A stretch of 63,284 bases of DNA from Amycolatopsis taiwanensis DSM 45107. Lineage in GTDB: Bacteria > Actinomycetota > Actinomycetes > Mycobacteriales > Pseudonocardiaceae. The stretch lies in the NCBI RefSeq assembly GCF_000519205.1, contig NZ_JAFB01000047.1:1-63284 (forward strand). Direction: 5' to 3'. The position numbers and the translations under genes are program-made. Position 1 is the stretch's first letter; every line of letters begins with the position of its first letter. The notes under the pieces were generated by a model that saw nothing but the letters and a program-made list of their open reading frames with translations, was not told the origin of the DNA and did not search any database. Below are positions 26,341 to 35,224 of the stretch, one piece after another.

Positions 26341-28052
26341 CGGGCCACCTCATCGAGCCGAGCGAGGATGGCATCCCGGCAGCCGGCGATCTTGTCCTCG
26401 TCGTCGGGTCCGGCTTCGTCGTGCAGCCGGACCAACGCCGCGAAGTCGAACTCCTCGATCGTGTTCGCCGACACGCCGTCTGCGACCAGTTCGGCGCAGC
26501 GGTCGACGACGGCCAAGATCGCGTCGGCGAGCGCACCGGTCTTGCCCGGGGTGGATGAGGCGTCCACTGTGGACAGCGCACTCTGTCGCAGGAGTCCCTC
26601 GCGCAACAACCTGCCCGCGAGGAGGGTCACGCGTTCCGGGCCCGACAGTGCCGTGGCCCCAACCAGTTCGGCCAGCGCGGAGAGCCGGTCGGCGTCGGCG
26701 AGCAGTTCCTGCACCCTGGCCCGGTGCACCTGCCACCGGGGGTCCCCGGAGCGGGTCCGGTAGTCGCCGATCGCCGCCGCGTCGCGGGAAAATGATCCGG
26801 ACCACGACACGGCCGGATACTGCCTGGCATAGGCGAGATCCCGGTCGAGTGTCCACCGGCAGCGGACGAACCGTTCGGTGTTGGCGGTGACCGGCTCAGT
26901 CATGTCCCCACCCGGCGGTGACACCGCGCCGACGATGGTAACGGACCCGCTTGCGCCGCCCAATGTTTCCACCGGGCCTGCCCGCTCGTAGAAGGCGGCC
27001 AGCGAGGAGGCGAGGTCGGCCGGGTAGCCCTCCTCAGCCGGCAGCGCACCCCTTCTTGACGCGAACTCACGCAGGGCTTCCGCCCACCGTGACGTCGAGT
27101 CGGCGATGACCACGGCGTCGTAACCCATGTCGCGGTAGTACTCGGCGACGGTGGCCGCGGTATAGACACTGGCCTCCCGCGCCATCATCGGCATGTTGGA
27201 GGTGTTGGCGATGATCACCGTGCGCTCGGCGAGCCGGCCACCGGTCCGCGGATCGGTGAGCGCGAACAACTCACCCACGACCTCCGCCATCTCGTTGCCG
27301 CGCTCGCCGCATCCGGTGTAGATGATTACGTCGGCGTCGCACCATTTCGCGAGTTGCTGCAGCAGCATGGTCTTGCCGGTACCGAATCCGCCCGGCACCG
27401 TGGCGGTGCTGCCCCGTGCGATGGGGTAGAGCAGGTCCAGCACCCGCTGCCCGGTGACGAGCGGCCGCACCTCGTCGCGGCGGGCCCGGCACGGCCGCGC
27501 CCGCCGCACGGGCCAGTCGGTGAACAAGCCGACACGCGTGCCGGCAACGGTGGCGACCGTGCCGTCGGCGGGGACCGCACCCGAAGCCACCTCGCGCACC
27601 GTGCCGCGCAGGGTCGGCGGCACGAGCACGCGGTGTTCCACCGCGCCCACGCCGGGAACCAGGCCGATAACCTCTCCCGGGCGCACCTCGTCCCCGGCCC
27701 GGACCTTCGGCTCGAACCGCCACGTCCGTGCTTCCGGTGGCGGGTAGGCACCCGCTGCCAGGAAGACCGGGGCGGTGGTCAACGGACGCAGGAGTCCATC
27801 GTGGACACCACCGAGCAGCCCCGGCCCGAGCCGCACGGCCAGCGGGGCCCCGGACGCCACGGCGGGAGCGCCCGGCGCGAGACCACCGGTGTAGTCGTAC
27901 GCCTGCAGGCTGACCACGCCGTCTCGGACCGACATCACTTCGGCGGGCATACGCCCGGTACCCACCGCGACGAGGTCGTTCATGGCCACCGCACCCACAC
28001 CGGCCACTTCGACCAATGGTCCGTTGACCCGGGTGACATGTCCCTGACTCAC
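26337..28052 (-). CDS. atpA: V/A-type ATPase catalytic subunit A
   Basis: A 571-residue catalytic subunit. The N-terminal barrel begins SQGHVTRVNGPLVEVAGVGA, the non-homologous insertion region follows, then the P-loop GGFGTGKTMLLQQ, CGERGNEMAEV, and MPMMAREASVYTAATVAEYY with SRWAEALREFASRRGALPAEEG typical of A subunits. The GTG at 28052 overlaps the subunit E stop and aligns with the usual N-terminus; another GTG nine bases upstream is possible. The enzyme couples ATP turnover to ion movement through the membrane sector. Confidence 0.93.
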   Translation of the reverse strand: MSQGHVTRVNGPLVEVAGVGAVAMNDLVAVGTGRMPAEVMSVRDGVVSLQAYDYTGGLAPGAPAVASGAPLAVRLGPGLLGGVHDGLLRPLTTAPVFLAAGAYPPPEARTWRFEPKVRAGDEVRPGEVIGLVPGVGAVEHRVLVPPTLRGTVREVASGAVPADGTVATVAGTRVGLFTDWPVRRARPCRARRDEVRPLVTGQRVLDLLYPIARGSTATVPGGFGTGKTMLLQQLAKWCDADVIIYTGCGERGNEMAEVVGELFALTDPRTGGRLAERTVIIANTSNMPMMAREASVYTAATVAEYYRDMGYDAVVIADSTSRWAEALREFASRRGALPAEEGYPADLASSLAAFYERAGPVETLGGASGSVTIVGAVSPPGGDMTEPVTANTERFVRCRWTLDRDLAYARQYPAVSWSGSFSRDAAAIGDYRTRSGDPRWQVHRARVQELLADADRLSALAELVGATALSGPERVTLLAGRLLREGLLRQSALSTVDASSTPGKTGALADAILAVVDRCAELVADGVSANTIEEFDFAALVRLHDEAGPDDEDKIAGCRDAILARLDEVAR

Positions 28053-28567
28053 GCCTCCCACAACTCCCGCACGCGCTCGCCCAGCCCCTCTATTGCACGG
28101 GCGGTCATCGCGTCGAGCCCCAGGTCGAGATATTTCTCGCCCGCCCGTCCCACCAGGCCGTCGCCGGGCACGTCCACCAGCGCGGCCTCGGCCCCGAGTA
28201 CGCGGCGTGCCCGCGCGGCGAGCCGGGTCCGCAGGTCACTTTCGACCACTAGCCGGGCCAGGGCGTCGCGGACTCGCCTGTGCAACTCGTCGTAGATCGC
28301 GCGCTGGGTCGCCAGTTCCGTCCGCCGTGCCTGGCGACGTGCCTGGCGGCGTTCGATCGCGTTGCGAAGTTCAGCGTCGGCCCGGCCGGCCGCCTCCGCT
28401 TCCCGGTGGATCTGATTCGCTTGCACCTGCGCCCGCCCGAGGACTACGTCGGAGGCGCGCTCCGCCTCGGCAACGCAGGCGGCCGCCTCGGCTTCGGCGG
28501 CGGCAAGCAGTGCCGAGCGCACGGTCACAAGATCGGCCCGGGCCCGCGGTACGTCAAGATCGGTCAT
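28049..28567 (-). CDS. atpE: V/A-type ATPase peripheral-stalk subunit E-like
   Basis: A 172-residue protein with a long Ala/Arg/Glu-rich helix at the N-terminus (about residues 10-100) and a compact C-terminal part (LRTRLAARARRVLGAEAALV). This two-part layout and its position between F and A genes fit subunit E, which forms the stator with the G/H-like protein. Sequence identity in this family is low, so the call rests partly on operon position. Confidence 0.75.
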   Translation of the reverse strand: MTDLDVPRARADLVTVRSALLAAAEAEAAACVAEAERASDVVLGRAQVQANQIHREAEAAGRADAELRNAIERRQARRQARRTELATQRAIYDELHRRVRDALARLVVESDLRTRLAARARRVLGAEAALVDVPGDGLVGRAGEKYLDLGLDAMTARAIEGLGERVRELWEA

Positions 28568-28791
28568 GGGGGTATCACCGCCACCAGGCCTCGCTTGCGT
28601 TCAACGAGCGCGGGCCCGAGGACGCGTGCTGCTTCGGGGGTCAGGATCACCAGGTCGACCGTGTCGTCGAGGCCCGCCCAGGCGTCCCGCACCGCGGCCG
28701 GCTCCTCGGCCGCACGGACGGCGGCGCCGGCCAACGCCCAGCCCTGGATGGCGGTCGCGTCTCCGATCACCGTCACCGTTCCCACGATCAC
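28564..28791 (-). CDS. atpF: V/A-type ATPase subunit F-like
   Basis: A 75-residue protein starting VGTVTVIGDATAIQGWALAG, the beginning of the small Rossmann-like F subunit of the central stalk, and including VDLVILTPEAARVL. Family members usually have about 100 residues; this one lacks most of the C-terminal helix. It overlaps both neighbours by four bases (ATGA). Confidence 0.75.
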   Translation of the reverse strand: MIVGTVTVIGDATAIQGWALAGAAVRAAEEPAAVRDAWAGLDDTVDLVILTPEAARVLGPALVERKRGLVAVIPP

Positions 28792-29219
28792 GCCTTCCCG
28801 ATCAGGATCACCGCGACCACCAGCCCGTAGATGGCGATTCCCTCGGCGAGGCCGACGACCACCATCGCCCGGCCGAACAACTCGGGTCGCTCGCTGATCG
28901 CGGCCAGCGCCGCCGCGCCCGTGTAGGCAACGGCGATCGCCGCGCCGATCGACGAGCCGGCGACCGAGATCGCGGCACCGATCAGAGCTGCCCCGTTCGA
29001 GACCGGCGCCGAGACCGCGGCTTGGGCGGACTCGGGCGGTATCGCCGCGGCGGCGTGCCCGGTGAAGACGAGCAACAGCACGACGAGTGCGCCGGCCAGC
29101 AGCGCGCCGTCGACCACCAGCAACGCCCGCAGCGCGGCACGTCCCCTCCGGCGGACCAGCGAATGCGCCCCCGCGAACGCCGCGGCAATTACGGGAAGCC
29201 CGACGATCCAGACCATCAT
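28788..29219 (-). CDS. atpK: V/A-type ATPase subunit K (membrane rotor ring)
   Basis: A 143-residue proteolipid with four hydrophobic segments. The last hairpin contains the ion-binding carboxylate Glu in VVGLAEGIAIYGLVVAVILI after GSSIGAAIAVAYTGAAALAA. The first pair of helices has no matching carboxylate, giving one site per four helices, as in V-type rings. Whether the ion is a proton or sodium cannot be decided by eye. It lies between the F and I genes with four-base overlaps. Confidence 0.88.
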   Translation of the reverse strand: MMVWIVGLPVIAAAFAGAHSLVRRRGRAALRALLVVDGALLAGALVVLLLVFTGHAAAAIPPESAQAAVSAPVSNGAALIGAAISVAGSSIGAAIAVAYTGAAALAAISERPELFGRAMVVVGLAEGIAIYGLVVAVILIGKA

Positions 29220-30562
29220 GACGCCTCCCGGACGACCGGACGGTCAGCTGGTTCCGCAGGGAGCCGCCATGGCTGGAACGGGCGGCCCTGCTGGAGGAAC
29301 ATCCGCGAAAACAGCTCGTAGAACGTCAATCGCAGCGCCTGGATACCCGCGATCACCGCTTCCAGCGTGAACACGAACGACGTGCCGAGTACGAACACCA
29401 GCACGCCACCCGCGGCCGCGACAAACCCACCGGCCGCGAACAACCGCGTCGTGGCGGTCCAGACCAGCGAAGCCAGCGCGGCATGGACGAGCCCGAACGC
29501 GGCCAGCCGGGCAAAGGAGACCACGTTGGTGCCGATGCGCAGCACCGCGTCGAACAGCTCCACGACGGCCTGTGCGGCCCCGGCCGCGCCAGGGCCTGCG
29601 GCGGCCTTGAACCCGGCACCCGCGAGGACAAGTCCCACCACTGCCGTTACGCCGCCGATCGCCGCCACCACTCCCAGGTGCAGGAACAGCCCCGCGCAGG
29701 CCAGCCCAAGGCCGACGAAGACCGCGATCCCGGCGATTCCGGACGCGGCATACACCGCGAGCTGGGGGCCGCCTTCACGCCATCGGTCGACCACGGCCAT
29801 CACGTAGGCTCCGGCCAGCAGCACCGCGCCAACGCCGACCCCGGCCGCGAGCAGCCGTACCGGTTGCTCCATCGGCGCGATCCAGAGCACCGGGACCACA
29901 CCGGTCGGGCCGAAGAACTCGCCGTAGAGCAGCCCGAACACCGTGCCGGCCGCGCCCGCGCCGGCCACGAACGGCCAGCTCGAGCGCCAGCGCCGTAGGG
30001 CCCGCACCCGGCCACTGCGCAGCAGCAGCGCGATCAGCACGAGCAACAGCCCATGCCCCGCGTCGCCGAACATCATGCCGAACATCAGCATGTAGGCGAG
30101 TCCGGCGAACAAGGTTGGGTCCACGTCCGGGTAGGCAACGGTGCCATAGGTGTTCACCAAGCGGCTGAACGACTTCCGCGTCGCACTACCCGGCCGCAGT
30201 GCGGTCGGCGGATCGACACCGCGTGGTGAGGGCAACCTCACCACGGACGCCCGGGTTTCGGCGAGGCGAACCGACAGCGGCGGCACCTGTTGTTCGGGGC
30301 ACCAGCCGACCACCGCGGCCGCATGGCCGCGGGTCACCGCGTCGGCCGCTATCCGATCGAGTTCACGAGCCGTCCGGTTCCGCTCCGGATCATGCCCACC
30401 GCTCCCGTCGTAAGTCTCCTCGGCAGTGGCGCCTCGCTCGCGGTCCAAATCGACCGTGCCAATCCGTCCGACCATCAGCAGCGACTCCCGCAAGTGGTCG
30501 GCGAGGCCGACGATCGCGATCCGTTGCATCCGGATTGGCCGCAGCCGCTCAGACAAGCGCAT
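29216..30562 (-). CDS. atpI: V/A-type ATPase subunit I (membrane stator), short N-terminus
   Basis: A 448-residue subunit providing the ion half-channels. The membrane part starts GLAYMLMFGMMFGDAGHGLL and holds the essential Arg in NVVSFARLAAFGLVHAAL, followed by EAVIAGIQALRLTFYELFSR. The N-terminal cytoplasmic arm is only about 165 residues, while typical bacterial subunit I proteins have over 300 and a total near 650. The ATG lies inside the end of the C-subunit gene (14-base overlap). It begins RLRPIRMQRIAIVG, the usual first block, so the shortening is internal. Confidence 0.88.
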   Translation of the reverse strand: MRLSERLRPIRMQRIAIVGLADHLRESLLMVGRIGTVDLDRERGATAEETYDGSGGHDPERNRTARELDRIAADAVTRGHAAAVVGWCPEQQVPPLSVRLAETRASVVRLPSPRGVDPPTALRPGSATRKSFSRLVNTYGTVAYPDVDPTLFAGLAYMLMFGMMFGDAGHGLLLVLIALLLRSGRVRALRRWRSSWPFVAGAGAAGTVFGLLYGEFFGPTGVVPVLWIAPMEQPVRLLAAGVGVGAVLLAGAYVMAVVDRWREGGPQLAVYAASGIAGIAVFVGLGLACAGLFLHLGVVAAIGGVTAVVGLVLAGAGFKAAAGPGAAGAAQAVVELFDAVLRIGTNVVSFARLAAFGLVHAALASLVWTATTRLFAAGGFVAAAGGVLVFVLGTSFVFTLEAVIAGIQALRLTFYELFSRMFLQQGRPFQPWRLPAEPADRPVVREAS

Positions 30563-31472
30563 CGAACTCCTCCCACCGGCCGCCCCCTCGAGCAGCGAGT
30601 TCGAGGGCCGTCCGGCAGCGCCGGGCGTCGACCGCCAGCAGCGCCACACAAGCGACCACGGGCTGGGACGCCGGACCCGGATGTCGTCGCAACTCGCGCG
30701 CGTCCTGGTCCACTCGATGCCACCAGCCCTCTTCAGCCCGCCACAATTCCCCCGGGTTCTCGGCCGCCCGCAACACCCAGCGCGCCTCGCTCGGCAAGCT
30801 GGCGGCGAACCCGGTGAAATCGCCGATATCGCCCTGTCGGGCGCCGAGCAGCCCGGCGAGCCGCCGCGCGGCCAGTTCCGGGACGGGGCGTTGAAGCAGG
30901 AAGCGTTCTCGCGCGGCCAGCAGCGCGGCGCCGGCGGCCGCCCAGGGCCGGATGTGCGGCGATGCGGCAGCCATCCGGGCGGCCCAGCCGGCCCACATCG
31001 TCACGGCGACGGCGCCGGTTTCGTCGGTGCCGGGATCTCCCCACGGGGAAGCGGCCAACGCCGCGCGGAGTTCGCCGGGCGAGCCCGCGACAGCGAGCCT
31101 TGGCCATGCGGTGGCCAACGCACCGAGCTGGTAGGGAGGCCGGGAATCGGCTCCGTGCAACGCGCGCAGGTGGTCCAGCAGGTTACCTATCTCGAACCAC
31201 GCCGCGCAGGCTCGCATCAGTTCGGCGGCGGAGCGAGGCAACCAGCCCGCCAGCACGCGCAGATGCCACAGCACCGTCTCCGCCAGCGCGTGTTCGGCTT
31301 GGTCCACAGTCTGGTCTGGGCGGACATCGTGCCCGTACGGTGACGCCGCCAGCCGGGCGAGCGCCTCGCTAAACGAGGTGCAGCCCGCGAGTCCACCCGT
31401 TCCCGCGACCCCCAACCGCCGGTTGAGCAGCGCTTGAGCGCGCACACTGCCCGCCGTCCACGCGGCCCTCAT
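30549..31472 (-). CDS. atpC: V/A-type ATPase subunit C-like (rotor-to-ring coupler)
   Basis: A 307-residue, largely helical, Ala/Arg/Trp-rich protein. WFEIGNLLDHLRALHGAD resembles the helix pattern of the C (yeast d) subunit, which caps the K ring and holds the D-F stalk. Direct similarity is weak and the assignment depends on size and operon position between the stator protein and subunit I. Confidence 0.65.
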   Translation of the reverse strand: MRAAWTAGSVRAQALLNRRLGVAGTGGLAGCTSFSEALARLAASPYGHDVRPDQTVDQAEHALAETVLWHLRVLAGWLPRSAAELMRACAAWFEIGNLLDHLRALHGADSRPPYQLGALATAWPRLAVAGSPGELRAALAASPWGDPGTDETGAVAVTMWAGWAARMAAASPHIRPWAAAGAALLAARERFLLQRPVPELAARRLAGLLGARQGDIGDFTGFAASLPSEARWVLRAAENPGELWRAEEGWWHRVDQDARELRRHPGPASQPVVACVALLAVDARRCRTALELAARGGGRWEEFDALV

Positions 31473-31921
31473 CGCCCCGCCCGCTGGTCCGGGGAATCGT
31501 TCAGCGCGGCGAGGGCCAGCGCCACGGCCTGATCGACAAACCTCGGCATCCGCGCGCGTGCGCGCTCTTTCGCGCGCTCGGCCGCTTCCCGGCTGGCAGC
31601 AACCGCATGGTCCAGTTCGGCGACCACGTCGGCCCGCGCCGCAGCGGCGGCCGCGGCACGTACCGTGCCGGCGCGGGCCCGTGCGTTCGCCACGACCACG
31701 TCCGCACGATCCTGGCCGGCCCGGTGCCGTGCCGCGGCCGCCACCCGCCCTTTCCCGCGGATGCGCTCGGCCTCTTGCTCGGCCTCGTCGAGCAAGGCCA
31801 GCACCGGCAACAACTCTCGTTCGCGCTCGGCCTGACGATCTGCCGGAACACCGGCGGGCGCGGCCGCGCCGGGTGTGCCCGCCGGACGAAAACGCCGCAG
31901 GATTTCGCGCGCGTTCAGCAT
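31469..31921 (-). CDS. V/A-type ATPase peripheral-stalk subunit G/H-like
   Basis: A 150-residue protein, mostly one long charged helix (about residues 28-140, rich in Ala, Arg and Glu), with a Pro/Ala-rich N-terminal linker. This resembles the G or H stator subunits that pair with E. It is the first ATPase gene of the operon, overlapping subunit C by four bases. The sequence is low-complexity, so function is inferred from fold type and location. Confidence 0.6.
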   Translation of the reverse strand: MLNAREILRRFRPAGTPGAAAPAGVPADRQAERERELLPVLALLDEAEQEAERIRGKGRVAAAARHRAGQDRADVVVANARARAGTVRAAAAAAARADVVAELDHAVAASREAAERAKERARARMPRFVDQAVALALAALNDSPDQRAGR

Positions 31922-32032
31922 GACCTCATCGTGGTCCGTCTCGCCGCCGGTGAGCAGCGGACGTTCTTCTCCGGTTTCGGGGACTTTCCTCCCTTCATGC
32001 CTGGTGCCGCTGCGAAATGCCCGTCGACTTCC

Positions 32033-32290
32033 TCACCGGCCGGTGATGGCCCGTTGCATGGTGGTGAACCGGTCCCGCTCCCGTGCGTCGGCCGCGGCCA
32101 GTTCCTCGGGGGTCACTCCGATCGCGTCGGATCCGGGAAAGAAGAACGACACCCGGTCGTCGGTCAGCCAGTGCACCACGTAGGGCGGCGATCCGTCGGC
32201 GGAACGCACCTCGATGATGCGCCCACGCTGCTCGGGCTTTCCCGTGCTGCGACTCTTGATCACAATCCAGTCGCCGGGGTGGGCGCGCAT
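32033..32290 (-). CDS. DUF1918 protein
   Basis: An 85-residue protein with RAHPGDWIVIKSRSTGKPEQ, RGRIIEVRSADGSPPYVVHW and a DRVSFFFPGSDA end, the SH3-like DUF1918 fold common in actinobacteria. These small proteins are often stress- or dormancy-associated; biochemical function is unknown. It lies 111 bases upstream of the ATPase genes on the same strand and may share their promoter. Its upstream region is divergent from the CBS-domain gene. Confidence 0.88.
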   Translation of the reverse strand: MRAHPGDWIVIKSRSTGKPEQRGRIIEVRSADGSPPYVVHWLTDDRVSFFFPGSDAIGVTPEELAAADARERDRFTTMQRAITGR

Positions 32291-32678
32291 CGCTGATCAC
32301 CTCTCCAACACGACCTACGGGCGGACTGCGTATCGCGATTCTTCGGATCCGTCGCCGACGCCCTGGCCACATTGGTCATCGCACTCTCGCGGACCCGGCC
32401 TCTCAGCAACGCCCGTAACTCGATCCCCTCACGACGACGAGCTTGCACATGCCAACGGTAGGAAGGCACGGAAACAGCGGCCAGGGACCTGCGTCACCGT
32501 CAGAAAGGACATTCGCCCAACATCGGTTTCACCCGCCAAGAGGACCAAAGACTCTTCGCGCCCAGGGCAGCCGGCGACGAAGCTGGATGGGTGACGATTT
32601 CCTCCGGGCGAAGGGGGCCACGTCGCCGATACGGTGGTTGCGGTGTCTGAGGCACTCCCTGCACGGGAGGAGAATGCG
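32291..32678. other. Divergent intergenic region with DosR-box-like sequences
   Basis: No gene is seen in these 388 bases between the ATPase/DUF1918 operon and the CBS gene. GGGACCTGCGTCAC (32484-32497) and AGGACCAAAGACTC (32541-32554) each match 10 of 14 positions of the mycobacterial DosR core GGGACTWWAGTCCC. In GC-rich DNA such matches also arise by chance, so this is suggestive only. Confidence 0.35.
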
Positions 32679-33260
32679 ATGAAAGTCCGGGACATCATGA
32701 GTGCGGCACCGGTCACCGTGACGCCGAGCACCCCGGTGGCCACTGCCGAAGAACTGCTTGCCCAACAGGGGTTCACCGCGCTGCCCGTGACGGACCACGA
32801 CGGGAATCTCGTCGGCATAGTGACCGAGGCCGACTTCATCGCCGATCGCTTCCCGGGTGAGGTGAAACCGGCGGCGCGCAGGGTTGAAGACGTGATGAGC
32901 AGGCCGGTGCGGTCGGTCGAGGCGGACATCGAGATCGCCCTGCTGGCCCGCATCATGCTGGACCACCGCCTGCGCAGCCTCCCCGTGGTCGATCGGGGCA
33001 AGCTCATCGGAGTGGTGACCCGCCATGATTTCCTGCGCGTGCTGACTCGGCCGGACCACCTGGTGGCCGCCGACCTGCTACAGCGGCTGGGGTCCTTCGG
33101 CGGCCCGGACCGGTGGACCGTTGACGTACGCGGCGGCGAAGCCACCATCATCGACCGGTTCGACATAGAGCGCGACCGTCAGGTCGCGACGATACTCGCC
33201 GAAAGCGTGCCCGGAGTCGTCCACGCTCGCTGCTACGCCGCCAGGGTCGACCAGGGCTGA
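32679..33260 (+). CDS. Tandem CBS-domain protein with BON-like C-terminus
   Basis: A 193-residue cytoplasmic protein. The first CBS motif (residues 1-60) includes VRDIMSAAPVTVTPSTPVAT and LVGIVTEADFIADRF, the second VEDVMSRPVRSVEAD and KLIGVVTRHDFLRVL. The tail DRWTVDVRGGEATIIDRFDI resembles a BON or transport-associated domain. CBS pairs bind adenine nucleotides. Mycobacterial Hrp1 (Rv2626c), a DosR-regulon member, is a related two-CBS protein. GGGAGGAG precedes the ATG. It is divergent from the ATPase operon. Confidence 0.88.
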   Translation: MKVRDIMSAAPVTVTPSTPVATAEELLAQQGFTALPVTDHDGNLVGIVTEADFIADRFPGEVKPAARRVEDVMSRPVRSVEADIEIALLARIMLDHRLRSLPVVDRGKLIGVVTRHDFLRVLTRPDHLVAADLLQRLGSFGGPDRWTVDVRGGEATIIDRFDIERDRQVATILAESVPGVVHARCYAARVDQG

Positions 33261-33276
33261 GCGCCATCCACCGCCG

Positions 33277-33882
33277 TCATGCCTGCCCGGCTGTTTCGGC
33301 GTGCCGGGCGATCGTGCGCAGTGTGGCTGCCTGAACGGTTTTGACGAACGGTGCGGCCACGGTCCAGTAGGCGCGGAATTTCGCCCGGCTCGCCGCGTCG
33401 GGGAGTACAACGCGCGCGTCGTAGGTCAGCAGCGACCGTGACGTGCCGTAAGGGCGGGCGGACAGCGACTGCACGATCTTGCCGTAGCCCGGCTCGTCGA
33501 AGGCGAGGAAGTTCTCCGGTTCGATCCGGCGCCATTCGACCACCGGTTTCCAGAATTTGCCGCCCACGCCGATCGCGATCTCCGTGCCCGGCCGCTCACC
33601 CAGGATCGTCCACTCCCACCCGGCGGCCAGATCGTCAAAGGTCAGCCGGGTGCGGTGTCGGGGCATCTTGTGATGCCGGTTCTTCCACCGCTCCGGCAGG
33701 TTCCGGGCCCAGAAGGCGGCACTGACCAGACCGCCGCCGACGTCGGTGAAATCGAGCGCGCGCAGCGCCGCATAGGCCTGCGTAACCGGCGCGTCGACCA
33801 CCAGATGCTGGGTCTGCATGGCCGCGAAGTGCGGAGCGAACTGGTCGGCCAGCAACTCGGTCGAGGTTCCCGTCTCGGTCAT
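33277..33882 (-). CDS. SRPBCC/polyketide-cyclase-like protein
   Basis: A 201-residue protein. After an N-terminal leader, HLVVDAPVTQAYAALRALDF starts an SRPBCC-type (START-like) helix-grip fold, with GWEWTILGERPGTEIAIGVG in the middle and TYDARVVLPDAASRAKFRAYW near the end. Such proteins bind hydrophobic ligands; the ligand is unknown. It shares orientation with the nitroreductase upstream, 132 bases away. Confidence 0.7.
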   Translation of the reverse strand: MTETGTSTELLADQFAPHFAAMQTQHLVVDAPVTQAYAALRALDFTDVGGGLVSAAFWARNLPERWKNRHHKMPRHRTRLTFDDLAAGWEWTILGERPGTEIAIGVGGKFWKPVVEWRRIEPENFLAFDEPGYGKIVQSLSARPYGTSRSLLTYDARVVLPDAASRAKFRAYWTVAAPFVKTVQAATLRTIARHAETAGQA

Positions 33883-33945
33883 GGTCGTGCTCCCCGTCGA
33901 CGAACTCTGTCTACGAGCGTGCTGCGACGACCGGCCGGCGGAAAA

Positions 33946-33959
33946 GGGCCGAAGGTCAC
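33946..33959. promoter_or_regulatory. DosR-box-like sequence
   Basis: GGGCCGAAGGTCAC fits the relaxed DosR form GGGNC-N4-GNCCC with one mismatch, 64 bases upstream of the SRPBCC gene start. Weak alone; it gains some weight from the island's gene content. Confidence 0.25.
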
Positions 33960-34014
33960 GGCCTGCCGGGTTACGCCAGCACTGCGAGAAAACTCGTCAA
34001 CTTCTCGCTCGCCG

Positions 34015-35025
34015 TCATTGGCCAGGTCGCCACGGGTTCGTGTCCGCGAGATTTTCCACGACGTCTTCCAGAGAACGGCGGGGTGTGGCGGGCAGCGGGT
34101 CGGCGTTGACCGGGGCCCAGCCGAGCCGGAGCACCATCTGCGGGAAGTTGTCCTCGGTGACGTGGGTTCGGACGAACTCGCGGGTGTCGGCGACTTCGAG
34201 GGGTTCGGTGAGCGAGCAGCTGGCCAGCCCGAAGGTGGTCGCGGTGAGCAGCGCGGCGCTGGTCCCCTCGCCGGCGCGCAGCCGGGATACCGGGTCGTCG
34301 GAGGCGGTGGAGATCACGGCGAGCACGGTTTCGTCGTCTTCCGGCTCCGCGCCGGCCGGTTGAGCGAGGTGTGGTTCCGCGAAGGGCCGGGTGGGCAGTG
34401 CGCCCGGGGCTTCGCCCGGGGGCGGCACATTGGCCGCGGGCACGCCGTCGGACGATTCATAACGTCCGCTCCAGGCCGCGAGCTCCGTCCGGTACGCCGG
34501 GTCCGCGGCGTGTACTTGAACGGCGTCGCGAATAGCCCGCGCCAGGTGGTCGCGGGCGGGTCCCTGGGCGGTGCGCAACACCGCGCCCTCGTCCGCGACG
34601 CGCACCGCCATTTCCTCCAGATATCCGCCCGGCACCGGCCATGAGCTGTACCGTCGCCGGTCTGTGCGCCGGTGCGGGATCGCCGCGGCGAGGGCGATCC
34701 CGGCCGGGGTGGGTTCGCGCCGGTGCGGTTCGATCGCGGCAAGGTGATCCGGCTCGTCCGGATTGGGCAGGCGATGCACCTCGGCACGCCAGCCGAGCGC
34801 GGCGAAGCCGATACGGAGGTGGTGCAGTGCCGCGCCGCAACCGAGTAGCAGGTCACGGCCGTCCGGGTCGGTTCCCGGCAGCTGCCGTTCGCGATCGGCG
34901 TAAAGGTGTACCGTTCGCCCGCCCACCCGCCACTGCCACGGCTGCGAATTGTGCAGCGACGGCGCGCGTACCGCCAAGGCCAGCGCGGCACGAACGGTGC
35001 GGTCGTCAGGGAAACCGCGGTCCAT
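34015..35025 (-). CDS. Acg-family nitroreductase-like protein
   Basis: A 336-residue protein of the Acg (Rv2032/Rv3131) branch of flavin nitroreductases. APSLHNSQPWQWRVGG is the family hallmark at the N-terminus, followed by DLLLGCGAALHHLRIGFAAL and, near the end, FPQMVLRLGWAP. Acg proteins are fused half-repeats that bind FMN but lack classical nitroreductase activity, and in Mycobacterium tuberculosis they belong to the DosR dormancy regulon. This context, next to CBS, DUF1876 and GH65 genes, supports a low-oxygen role. Confidence 0.85.
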   Translation of the reverse strand: MDRGFPDDRTVRAALALAVRAPSLHNSQPWQWRVGGRTVHLYADRERQLPGTDPDGRDLLLGCGAALHHLRIGFAALGWRAEVHRLPNPDEPDHLAAIEPHRREPTPAGIALAAAIPHRRTDRRRYSSWPVPGGYLEEMAVRVADEGAVLRTAQGPARDHLARAIRDAVQVHAADPAYRTELAAWSGRYESSDGVPAANVPPPGEAPGALPTRPFAEPHLAQPAGAEPEDDETVLAVISTASDDPVSRLRAGEGTSAALLTATTFGLASCSLTEPLEVADTREFVRTHVTEDNFPQMVLRLGWAPVNADPLPATPRRSLEDVVENLADTNPWRPGQ

Positions 35026-35224
35026 GGCAATCGCCTTCCATTCATGTCCACTTCGAACCTGTCAGTCAGCCGACCGGCCGAGCAGGGCAGGAAGCCACTG
35101 ATGTGAGGGACTTCCGCTTCTGAAGCGGTCAACGTCCACTCGCCGGCGGGCCACCCCGCGGCACGTGAGGCACAACGTCATATGGAAGGCGGGGAATTCA
35201 CTTTCGGGTGCGGATCGTGAGCGA
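35026..35224. other. Intergenic region with a short inverted repeat
   Basis: No gene is seen. GGGACTT at 35107-35113 runs into the perfect hairpin CCGCTTC-T-GAAGCGG (35114-35128), about 90 bases upstream of the nitroreductase. It could be an operator or a transcript structure; it lacks a T-tract. Confidence 0.3.
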
